From contig CADCHF010000006.1 in the NCBI GenBank assembly GCA_902801175.1, positions 27,863 to 91,862 on the forward strand: DNA of 64,000 bases, given 5' to 3'. Source of the DNA: an uncultured Coriobacteriaceae bacterium. Its GTDB lineage: Bacteria; Actinomycetota; Coriobacteriia; Coriobacteriales; Atopobiaceae. Positions within the stretch are counted from its first letter, which is position 1; the number at the start of each line of letters is the position of its first letter. Below the pieces are notes generated by a model, which made no database searches, had not been told where the DNA came from, and saw only the letters and a list, made by a program, of their open reading frames with translations. The position numbers and the translations under genes were made by a program. Shown in pieces: positions 56,997-64,000 of the stretch.

Positions 56997-57563
56997 ATGC
57001 CGTCACAGCGGCAGCGCTGGTACGTGATACAGGTGCAGACCGGTCGCGAGCAGGCCATGTGCCAGCGCATCGAGCGCATCTGCAGCGAGGCAGATCTCTG
57101 TCGCGACGAAGATGACCGCTTGGTCGAGGAGGTCTTCACTCCGTGCTACGTAACGCGCAGCAAGTTCCACGGCGAGTGGCAAGACGTTACCAAGCTGCTG
57201 CTCCCAGGCTACGTGATTGCGGTAAGCGCGTACCCAAACGAGCTGCGCGAGCTGCTGTGGAAGCTTCCCGACTTTGCCCGCGTGCTCACCATGGGCGAGA
57301 CCTTTGTGCCGCTGCGCGACGAGGAGCGCCAGTGGATGGACGAGTGGACCCACAAGGGTGACCGCATAGTGGAGATGTCGGTGGCCGTGGCAAAGGGCGA
57401 CAGTTGGGTGATCACCGAAGGCCCCCTCAAGGGCCGCGAGGGCATGATCGTGAAGGTTAACCGTCACAAGTGCCTTGCGGTCATTGAGATGCAGGTGGGG
57501 CAAGTGCGCTTGCAGACGACCGTGGGGCTGGCAATCTTGCCGGAGGAAGCCGCGGAAGCGTAG
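56997..57563 (+). CDS. loaP: NusG-paralogue antiterminator (LoaP type)
   Basis: A 188-residue protein with the NGN domain start RWYVIQVQTGREQAM, a PGYV core (LLLPGYVIAVSAYP), and a C-terminal KOW domain (ITEGPLKGREGMIVKVNRHK). It is a specialised NusG paralogue at the head of a polysaccharide operon; LoaP proteins known from Bacillota and Actinomycetota let polymerase read through long biosynthetic operons after binding a leader RNA hairpin. GGAGG precedes the ATG. The gene symbol is by family and context. Confidence 0.85.
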   Translation: MPSQRQRWYVIQVQTGREQAMCQRIERICSEADLCRDEDDRLVEEVFTPCYVTRSKFHGEWQDVTKLLLPGYVIAVSAYPNELRELLWKLPDFARVLTMGETFVPLRDEERQWMDEWTHKGDRIVEMSVAVAKGDSWVITEGPLKGREGMIVKVNRHKCLAVIEMQVGQVRLQTTVGLAILPEEAAEA

Positions 57564-57634
57564 CCCAAAAGGCAAAAGCGGCTTCCCCACCAACAACACA
57601 GTTACACCAACCGTTTTCAAACCAGGTGAGAACA

Positions 57635-59524
57635 GTGGAACCAAAGCCAATAACCATATTGGGCCGGCAATGGACCAGCCGAGCGGCCATCATCATGCTG
57701 CTTGACGTGCTCATTGCCGTTACGTCTTTCTTTGGTGCGCTCCTGCTTAGGTACGACCTGCGTTGGAGCCATATCCCAGCTACATACCTGCATGGCTACC
57801 TCACGCTTCTCCCGTTGCAGCTGTTGCTCATGCTCGGCGTCTTTTGGATGCTGCGCCTCTACCACAGCGTGTGGACCTTTGCGTCGTTCCCAGAGCTCAT
57901 GCGGCTCATGGCGGCCTGGGCAATCATCTCAGTCGTAACGCCGCTATGCGCCTTAGTCATTGACGTGCACATGCCAATCTCGTATTGGCTTATGGGCGAC
58001 GTGCTGGCATTTGGCCTCACCACGGCTATGCGTTTCTCATATCGCTTTGCGCGAATCCTGCGACACGCAGCACAGCCAAAGGGAGCCAAGCGCGTACTCA
58101 TGGTAGGCGCTGGCGAGAGCGGCCGTGCGCTCATTCGCGAGATTGGTGTGAGCCCGCAGCTCGACCTAGAGGTGGTCTGCGCCATAGACGACAACCCCAC
58201 CAAACAGGGCAAATACATTGAAGGCATCCCCATTGCAGGTGGCAGGAAGAACATTGCGTGGGCGTGTGACCACTACAACGTAGACCAGATCATTTTTGCC
58301 ATTCCCAGCTGCACCAACGCACAGCGCAAGGAACTGCTAGAGATTTGTAGCGCCACCGGGCGCGAGGTGCGTGCCATCCCTGGTATCTACCAGCTGGTTG
58401 ATGGTCAGGTGGCCGTGAGCAAACTGCGAAAGGTGCAGCTAGAGGACCTCTTGGGGCGCGACCCAATTGTGGTGGATGCTGAGGAGGTTAGATCATTCAT
58501 AGAGGGCAAGGTTGTGCTCGTTACGGGTGGAGGCGGCTCCATTGGTAGCGAGCTTTGTCGTCAGATTGCGCGCGACAACCCCAAGCAACTCGTAATATTT
58601 GATATCTACGAGAACAATGCCTATGCCATTCAACAGGAGCTAAAGCACAGCTTCCCAGAGCTCAACCTGGTAACTCTCATAGGCAGCGTTCGCAACACGC
58701 AGCGCATTCGTTCAGTTTTTGAAACGTACAGACCCGAGCTGGTGTTTCATGCGGCAGCGCACAAGCACGTGCCCCTCATGGAAGATAGCCCGTGCGAGGC
58801 CATAAAGAATAATGTGATTGGCACGCTCAAATGCGCCCAGGCAGCTCTGGACTTTGGATGCCGTCGCTTTGTGCTCATCTCCACAGACAAGGCGGTGAAC
58901 CCAACCAACGTGATGGGAGCCAGCAAGCGTCTGTGCGAGATGGTGGTCCAGATGATGGACCGCAAGGCTGACGCGCTGGGCAAACAGACCGACTACGTGG
59001 CTGTGCGCTTTGGCAACGTGTTGGGCTCCAACGGATCGGTCGTGCCGCTGTTTGAGAAGCAGATCGCCGAGGGTGGTCCGGTTACGGTAACGCATCCGGA
59101 CATCACGCGCTTCTTCATGACCATCCCCGAAGCTGTGAGCTTGGTGCTGCAAAGCGCCTGCTACGCCGCGGGCGGAGAGATCTTTGTGCTGGACATGGGC
59201 GAGCCCGTACGCATTGCCGACATGGCGAGGAAGCTCATTCAGCTGGCAGGGTATGAGCCCGACGTTGACATTCCCATCGTTTACACCGGCTTGCGTCCAG
59301 GCGAGAAGCTCTACGAGGAGCGCCTGATGGACGAAGAGGGCCTCAAACGCACGCCCAACAAGCTGATCAGCATTGCCGAGCCCATCGAGATGGACGACGA
59401 GGTCTTTGAAATGCAGCTAGAGGAGCTCAACCAGGCATCTATCCGCGAAGACACTCATATCCGCGACATGATCGCCGAGGTTGTGCCCACGTATCACCCA
59501 GAGCGCGGCGGCAAGGCCGCGTAA
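57635..59524 (+). CDS. Membrane nucleotide-sugar dehydratase/epimerase (CapD/WbpM type)
   Basis: A 629-residue protein. Four membrane segments span about residues 15-135, a first nucleotide-binding fold (VLMVGAGESGRALIREI) lies near 150, and the catalytic SDR domain starts near 285 with VLVTGGGGSIGSELCRQI. ISTDKAVNPTNVMGASKRLCE carries the active-site region (Lys after the usual Tyr replaced by Met, as in this family). It probably makes a 4-keto-6-deoxy UDP-HexNAc. AGGTGAG supports the GTG at 57635 over the GTG at 57626. Confidence 0.9.
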   Translation: MEPKPITILGRQWTSRAAIIMLLDVLIAVTSFFGALLLRYDLRWSHIPATYLHGYLTLLPLQLLLMLGVFWMLRLYHSVWTFASFPELMRLMAAWAIISVVTPLCALVIDVHMPISYWLMGDVLAFGLTTAMRFSYRFARILRHAAQPKGAKRVLMVGAGESGRALIREIGVSPQLDLEVVCAIDDNPTKQGKYIEGIPIAGGRKNIAWACDHYNVDQIIFAIPSCTNAQRKELLEICSATGREVRAIPGIYQLVDGQVAVSKLRKVQLEDLLGRDPIVVDAEEVRSFIEGKVVLVTGGGGSIGSELCRQIARDNPKQLVIFDIYENNAYAIQQELKHSFPELNLVTLIGSVRNTQRIRSVFETYRPELVFHAAAHKHVPLMEDSPCEAIKNNVIGTLKCAQAALDFGCRRFVLISTDKAVNPTNVMGASKRLCEMVVQMMDRKADALGKQTDYVAVRFGNVLGSNGSVVPLFEKQIAEGGPVTVTHPDITRFFMTIPEAVSLVLQSACYAAGGEIFVLDMGEPVRIADMARKLIQLAGYEPDVDIPIVYTGLRPGEKLYEERLMDEEGLKRTPNKLISIAEPIEMDDEVFEMQLEELNQASIREDTHIRDMIAEVVPTYHPERGGKAA

Positions 59525-59533
59525 GAGGAGGGT

Positions 59534-60181
59534 ATGGCGTTGATTTACGAAACCAAAACAGCATGGGGGCTAAAGCCTTCTTACCGTGTGGCTAAACGAG
59601 CGTTAGATGTGGTGCTCTCAGGTGCTGCGATAGTAGGCTTTTCTCCAGTTATGGCAGCATGTGCCGTTGCAGTGAAAGCAACTTCTCCTGGTCCGGTGCT
59701 GTTTAAACAAGCAAGGTCTGGCATTCACTTGCAGGAGTTTGAAATGCTGAAGTTCCGGACCATGCGTATTGATACTCCGGAATTGCCCTCGCATATGATC
59801 AATGCAAACGACTGGCTGACCCCCGTAGGGGGTTTTCTTAGGAAAACCTCACTTGACGAGTTGCCGCAGCTGGTGAACATCCTCAAAGGCGATATGTCCA
59901 TTATTGGCCCGCGTCCGCCTCTACCTTCGCAGACTGACCTCATCGAAGAACGTGCGAAGTATGGTGCCAATGACATACCAGTAGGCTTATCCGGCTGGGC
60001 CCAAGTTAACGGTCGTGATGAGCTTCCGATTGCAGTAAAAGCCAAGCTCGACGGCGAGTATGCTGCTATGGCATCGCTGGCACTCGACGCGAAGATCGTC
60101 TTCATGACGGTTGCGAAGGTTTTCAAACATGAGGGTGTGGTTGAAAACGAAGTGCCTGAGCCCGAGGGGGCGACGGAGTGA
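59534..60181 (+). CDS. Initiating sugar-phosphate transferase (polyprenyl-phosphate type)
   Basis: The 215-residue bacterial sugar transferase places the first sugar phosphate on undecaprenyl phosphate. One N-terminal membrane segment (about 24-48), then KQARSGIHLQEFEMLKFRTM, then LRKTSLDELPQLVNILKGDM and IIGPRPPLP, all family hallmarks. It is the short PglC/EpsL-like form. AGAGGAGGG lies before the ATG. Its stop overlaps the next start by 4 bases. Confidence 0.93.
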   Translation: MALIYETKTAWGLKPSYRVAKRALDVVLSGAAIVGFSPVMAACAVAVKATSPGPVLFKQARSGIHLQEFEMLKFRTMRIDTPELPSHMINANDWLTPVGGFLRKTSLDELPQLVNILKGDMSIIGPRPPLPSQTDLIEERAKYGANDIPVGLSGWAQVNGRDELPIAVKAKLDGEYAAMASLALDAKIVFMTVAKVFKHEGVVENEVPEPEGATE

Positions 60182-61056
60182 AGCGCGTATTAATCACTGG
60201 TGCGGGAAGCTATGTGGGTGGTAAGGTCCGCGAGCGTCTCGAAAGCGAGCCCGAGAAGTTTCAAGTAGAGGAGCTTGACGTACAAGATCCCTCATGGAAG
60301 GACTATGACTTCTCGGGATATGACTGCGTCTACCATGTTGCGGGCATCGCGCACGTATCCACTGACCCTTCAATGGAACCCCTTTATATGGCTGTGAACC
60401 GAGATCTTACGATCGAGGTGGGCAAGAAAGCAAAGACAGCTGGAGTGCCTCAGCTAATCTTTATGAGTAGCGCCATTGTGTATGGCGATTCCGATCCATG
60501 CGATGTATTTAGACCAATTACAAAGGAAACCCCAGTCAATCCTTCTAACTTCTATGGTCTTAGCAAAGTTGAAGCTGAGATTGGTCTGATGGAACTATGC
60601 GATAGTACTTTCAGGGTGGCGATTCTACGCTGTCCGATGATTTATGGACCTGGTTGCAAAGGGAATTTCCCAAAGCTCGCAAAGCTTGCGCGTATCATGC
60701 CGGTCTTTCCAGATATTGAGAACCGAAGGTCCATGCTTTACGTGGGCAATCTGGCCGAGCTTGTTGCCAAGCTTGTTGAGTTGGGCAACGGCGGCCTGCA
60801 TCTGCCACAGAACGCGGAATGGTCATCAACACCCCAACTGGTCAAAGCGCTTGCTGAAGCGCAGGGTAAGAAGATAGCTCTGGTTAAGCTGGTGAATCCA
60901 GCGGTGAAGCTGCTTTTTGGTAAGACGAATGCTTTTGTGAAAGCGTTCGGGAATCTCTATTACGACCAGTCCTACAGCGATCCATACCTGGGTTATCAAC
61001 GTTTTGGTCTCAAAGACTCGGCTCGGGCGTCTGTTGCGATCGGAGACGAGACGTGA
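60178..61056 (+). CDS. NAD-dependent epimerase/dehydratase family protein
   Basis: The 292-residue short-chain dehydrogenase-like protein begins KRVLITGAGSYVGGKV with the Rossmann glycines, has MSSAIVYGDS, and the active-site pair NFYGLSKVEAE (Tyr-x-x-x-Lys). It is likely a UDP-sugar 4-epimerase or 4-reductase; substrate not predictable. The GTG start overlaps the previous stop, and its own stop overlaps the next start, so the block is translationally coupled. Confidence 0.88.
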   Translation: MKRVLITGAGSYVGGKVRERLESEPEKFQVEELDVQDPSWKDYDFSGYDCVYHVAGIAHVSTDPSMEPLYMAVNRDLTIEVGKKAKTAGVPQLIFMSSAIVYGDSDPCDVFRPITKETPVNPSNFYGLSKVEAEIGLMELCDSTFRVAILRCPMIYGPGCKGNFPKLAKLARIMPVFPDIENRRSMLYVGNLAELVAKLVELGNGGLHLPQNAEWSSTPQLVKALAEAQGKKIALVKLVNPAVKLLFGKTNAFVKAFGNLYYDQSYSDPYLGYQRFGLKDSARASVAIGDET

Positions 61057-62255
61057 GAATTCTAGCTGTAAGCCAGTATTACTGGCCTGAGCCATTCAAT
61101 GTCAGCGAGATTTGCGAGGAGCTAGCGTCTCGTGGACATGAAGTTACCGTATTAACGGGTCTGCCAAACTACCCAGAAGGAGAGTACTACGAGGGGTATA
61201 GCGCCAAGGGCCCGTTACGGGAAGCGCATAACGGTGTCTCGATACTGAGGGTCTCAGATAAACCGAGACACAAAGGGGCTATTGCAAGGGTAATTAACTA
61301 CTACAGTTTTGCTATTCTTGGTAAGGCCGCGGCGCGAAAACTGTCTAATCAGTTTGACGTAATTTTGGCATTCACGATTTCGCCGGTAATGAGCGCTGAA
61401 CCAGCAAACGTTGCCGCTAAGCACCTAGGTATTCCTGTTATCAATTATGTAATTGATTTATGGCCGGAGTGTCTTTTGGCGGGAGGCGTCCGAAGAGATT
61501 CGCTTGCATTTAAGTACTATCGAGGCGTCTCGAAACGTATCTATGGGGGCGCCGATAGTTTCTTAGTCACGTCACCTGGATTTGTGCCTTATCTGACGAA
61601 TCTCTTGGGTCGAGATATCAATGCAGTTTTCTTGCCGCAGTTTGCAGAAGACTCGTTCTTTGACGATGAAGAAACTTCAGTGCCAGATGGCTATCCGACA
61701 GACAAGTTCAATTTCACATTTGCGGGAAACGTCGGTACTGCACAATCTGTAGATACTATTGTGCGTGCAGCCGCACTTACAAAATCATCAGAAGGGCTAT
61801 TGTTCCATATTGTAGGTGATGGCTCAGAGCTCTCTCATTGTAAAGAGATTGCTGGTGAACTGTCCTGTAATAACGTCGTGTTCCACGGTCGGCATGACAT
61901 TACCGAAATGCCGTCGTTTTACGCAGCAAGCGACGCGATGATTGCTTCATTTGCTGATATGCCAGTACTTGCATTGACGCTCCCTAGAAAAGTTCAGTCA
62001 TACATGGCTGCAGGGAAACCAGTAATAGCTACAGCGCCAGGTGAGACTAGGCGTGTGATTGAGGAGGCGCGCTGTGGCTCTGTTTGTGATCCGGAAAACC
62101 CAGAGCAGCTTGTAGAAGCCTGCAGGAGTATTGCAAAGATTGACAGTACAGAGCGCGAGGCAATGGGTTTTCGTGGCAGAGAGTACTGCAAAGAAAAATA
62201 CGCTAGAGATAGGTTCTTCTTCATACTGGAGAACTGCCTGCGCGAAGTGGGGTGA
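61053..62255 (+). CDS. Glycosyltransferase family 4 (WbuB-like)
   Basis: A 400-residue GT-B enzyme. The N-terminal YYWPEPFNVSEICEELASRG and VLTGLPNYPEGEYY are typical of WbuB-like transferases that use FucNAc-type donors in E. coli O antigen loci. The C-terminal half has FAGNVGTAQSVDTI, VGDGSEL and KVQSYMAAGKPVIATAPGE. Acceptor and donor are not certain; the following FnlA and FnlB genes make a UDP-L-FucNAc donor plausible. GTG start in a 4-base overlap. Confidence 0.9.
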   Translation: MRILAVSQYYWPEPFNVSEICEELASRGHEVTVLTGLPNYPEGEYYEGYSAKGPLREAHNGVSILRVSDKPRHKGAIARVINYYSFAILGKAAARKLSNQFDVILAFTISPVMSAEPANVAAKHLGIPVINYVIDLWPECLLAGGVRRDSLAFKYYRGVSKRIYGGADSFLVTSPGFVPYLTNLLGRDINAVFLPQFAEDSFFDDEETSVPDGYPTDKFNFTFAGNVGTAQSVDTIVRAAALTKSSEGLLFHIVGDGSELSHCKEIAGELSCNNVVFHGRHDITEMPSFYAASDAMIASFADMPVLALTLPRKVQSYMAAGKPVIATAPGETRRVIEEARCGSVCDPENPEQLVEACRSIAKIDSTEREAMGFRGREYCKEKYARDRFFFILENCLREVG

Positions 62256-63313
62256 GCCTTTTGGGCAAGCATAATTCGTTTTTAGAAGGGGGAACTCTGC
62301 TAATCACAGGAGGTACCGGTTCCTTCGGTCATACCGTTCTGGAGCACTTCCTGGACACGGGCATTGCGGAGATTCGTGTTTTCTCGCGCGACGAGAAGAA
62401 GCAGGATGACATGCGTCACCAGCTTCAGCTGGAGCATCCGGAAACTGCGGGCAAGGTACGTTTCTTTATCGGCGATGTACGCGACGAACGCTCTGTTACA
62501 GATGCGATGCACGGAGTGGACTGTGTATTCCATGCGGCAGCTCTTAAAGAGGTTCCTAGTTGTGAATTCTTTCCCATGGAGGCCACGCGCACTAACATTC
62601 AGGGCACAGATAACGTGTTGCATGCTGCGGTGCATGCAAGAGTAAAAAGTGTTGTCTGTCTATCAACCGATAAGGCTGCGTATCCCATTAACGCCATGGG
62701 TATCTCCAAGGCAATGATGGAGAAGGTTGCTCAGGCCTACGCGCGCACCGCCGCAGGCAGGACCACTATTTCACTCACTCGCTATGGCAACGTGATGTGT
62801 TCCCGCGGTTCAGTTATTCCGTTGTTTATCGATCAAATACGTGCTAGGCAACCGATTACGGTTACGAACCCTGCAATGACGCGCTATCTCATGAATCTCG
62901 ATGAAGCTGTCGATCTTGTTAAGTTCGCTTTCGAGCATGCTGAACCAGGCGACCTATTTGTCCAGAAAGCGGATAGCTCTACTATCGGCGACCTGGCAAA
63001 GGGCGTGCAGCGTCTCTTTGGTGACACGGGAACTCGTGTTATCGGAACGCGTCATGGCGAGAAGCTTTACGAGACGCTCGTCACTCGTGAGGAGTGGCTG
63101 CGCGCAGAGGACATGGGCGACTACTACCGCATTTCAGCAGACTCGCGAGATCTCAACTACGACAAATTTGTAGTAAAGGGCAACGTGGCCACCGAAGCTG
63201 GAGATGCCTATACCTCACATAACTCCAATCTGCTCGACGTGCAAGGTGTTGTCGAGAAACTAATGACCACTCGTTACGTTAAAGATGCACTTGAGGGGGT
63301 GTTCCACGAGTGA
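62252..63313 (+). CDS. fnlA: UDP-GlcNAc 4,6-dehydratase/5-epimerase (FnlA/CapE type)
   Basis: The 353-residue SDR enzyme starts the route to UDP-N-acetyl-L-fucosamine. It shows LLITGGTGSFGHTVLEHFL, FSRDEKKQDDMR, HAAALKEVPSCEFFPMEATR and LSTDKAAYPINAMGISKAMMEK (Met-x-x-x-Lys catalytic region as in CapE-type enzymes), and RYGNVMCSRGSVIPLF. GTG start overlaps the previous stop. FnlB follows with a 4-base overlap. Confidence 0.93.
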   Translation: MSLLGKHNSFLEGGTLLITGGTGSFGHTVLEHFLDTGIAEIRVFSRDEKKQDDMRHQLQLEHPETAGKVRFFIGDVRDERSVTDAMHGVDCVFHAAALKEVPSCEFFPMEATRTNIQGTDNVLHAAVHARVKSVVCLSTDKAAYPINAMGISKAMMEKVAQAYARTAAGRTTISLTRYGNVMCSRGSVIPLFIDQIRARQPITVTNPAMTRYLMNLDEAVDLVKFAFEHAEPGDLFVQKADSSTIGDLAKGVQRLFGDTGTRVIGTRHGEKLYETLVTREEWLRAEDMGDYYRISADSRDLNYDKFVVKGNVATEAGDAYTSHNSNLLDVQGVVEKLMTTRYVKDALEGVFHE

Positions 63314-64000
63314 GGGTTCTTGTAACTGGGGCAAATGGATTCGTGGGGCGGAACCTCGTCGAGACTCTTAAGACTATCCGTGATGGAAAGGACCGTCGTG
63401 GGCAATACCAGGCGCTCCTTCCTCTTGAGATTTACGAATATGACCTAGGAAACACTTCTGAGCAACTCTCATCGTGGTGTGAGTGTTGCGACTTCGTCGT
63501 ACATCTGGCTGGTGTGAACCGGCCAGCAGACGGTGACTTCTCAGGAAATACTGGAGCTCTTTCTGATGTTCTTGCACGCCTTGAATGGTCGGACAATAGT
63601 TGTCCGGTGTTGCTGTCCAGCTCCACTCAGGCAACCCTTTCAGGGCGTTTCGAAGGTAGTGTATATGGGCAGAGCAAACTGAACGCGGAAAACACACTGC
63701 GTAACTATGCGGAAGCGCATGGCACAGAGGCCCTTATCTACCGCTTCCCCAACATCTATGGCAAGTGGTGCCGCCCGCGATACAACTCCGCTGTGGCTAC
63801 CTTCTGCGATGCCATAGCGAATGGCCGCGAATATACGGTCAATGACCCCTTAGTCGAGCTCGAACTGCTCTACGTAGACGATCTCGTTCAGGAGGTCCTG
63901 TCTGCAATGCTTGGCCATCCGCATAGGTGCAGGTGGGAAGGATCCGAATGTGTGCCCGACCATGAAGGGGACTTCTGCTATGTACCAATGACCGATTGCG
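63310..64000 (+). CDS. fnlB: UDP-sugar 4-reductase (FnlB/CapF type), cut by window end
   Basis: The first 230 residues are present and the gene runs off the window. It begins MRVLVTGANGFVGRNLVETL, with LAGVNRP, SSTQA and the Tyr-x-x-x-Lys pair in SVYGQSKLNAE, then YRFPNIYGKWCRPRYNS. CapF/FnlB reduces the FnlA product before a WecB-like epimerase (FnlC, expected just beyond) gives UDP-L-FucNAc. GTG start overlaps fnlA. Confidence 0.92.
   Translation, partial: MRVLVTGANGFVGRNLVETLKTIRDGKDRRGQYQALLPLEIYEYDLGNTSEQLSSWCECCDFVVHLAGVNRPADGDFSGNTGALSDVLARLEWSDNSCPVLLSSSTQATLSGRFEGSVYGQSKLNAENTLRNYAEAHGTEALIYRFPNIYGKWCRPRYNSAVATFCDAIANGREYTVNDPLVELELLYVDDLVQEVLSAMLGHPHRCRWEGSECVPDHEGDFCYVPMTDC

Overview
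The window looks like the replication-origin end of a moderately GC-rich Actinomycetota chromosome, most likely Coriobacteriia (Atopobiaceae/Olsenella-like). I infer this from gene order (tRNA-Ala, tRNA-Ile, gyrA, gyrB, dciA-like, recF, dnaN and dnaA leftward; rpmH, rnpA, yidD, yidC, jag, rsmG, parA and parB rightward) and from protein style. No 16S gene is present, so the assignment is an inference.

Layout. (1) 0.1-0.4 kb: tRNA-Ala and tRNA-Ile with their own promoter and terminator, separated by a 63-bp palindrome. (2) 0.7-13 kb: a bifunctional-nuclease-family gene, then leftward gyrA, gyrB, DUF721/dciA, recF, dnaN, dnaA and a GHKL-ATPase/wHTH protein. The divergence point at 12.4-13.05 kb is the candidate oriC and carries a 189-bp giant hairpin. 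(3) 13-19 kb: rpmH to parB, with an AT-rich block holding seven parS sites. (4) 19-33 kb: rlmN, ddl, a DnaQ-DinG helicase, a WYL regulator and a 2,000-residue M28-like membrane protein split by a huge acidic Glu-Pro region. (5) 33-38.7 kb: tRNA-Gly, aminopeptidase, tRNA-Lys, then argG behind an arginine-rich leader peptide and attenuator, and argH. (6) 38.8-48 kb: purB, a nuclease-like orphan flanked by inverted copies of a 127-bp palindrome, a TSCPD protein, a Tat lipoprotein, a two-component system, purC, a membrane protein and tRNA-Arg. (7) 48.5-53.4 kb: a large exported glycosyltransferase-like/ricin-lectin protein and a RAYT transposase bracketed by REPIN repeats. (8) 53.8-64 kb: an exopolysaccharide locus (chain-length regulator, tyrosine kinase, PHP phosphatase, LoaP-type antiterminator, CapD-like enzyme, sugar transferase, epimerase, glycosyltransferase, FnlA, FnlB), cut by the window end.

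How it fits together. The left third is replication initiation, topology and segregation. A repeated TTTTCAACA motif sits at the dnaA, dnaN, gyrB and ATPase promoters. The middle is amino-acid and purine housekeeping broken by palindromic repeats. The right end builds surface polysaccharide, probably containing N-acetyl-L-fucosamine. Two dispersed palindrome families (a RAYT-linked REPIN family and a 127-bp family) occupy many intergenic gaps from 33 to 53 kb. The most notable items are the arginine attenuator at argG, the RAYT/REPIN set, the M28 protein with its disordered insertion, and the exported glycosyltransferase-like lectin protein.
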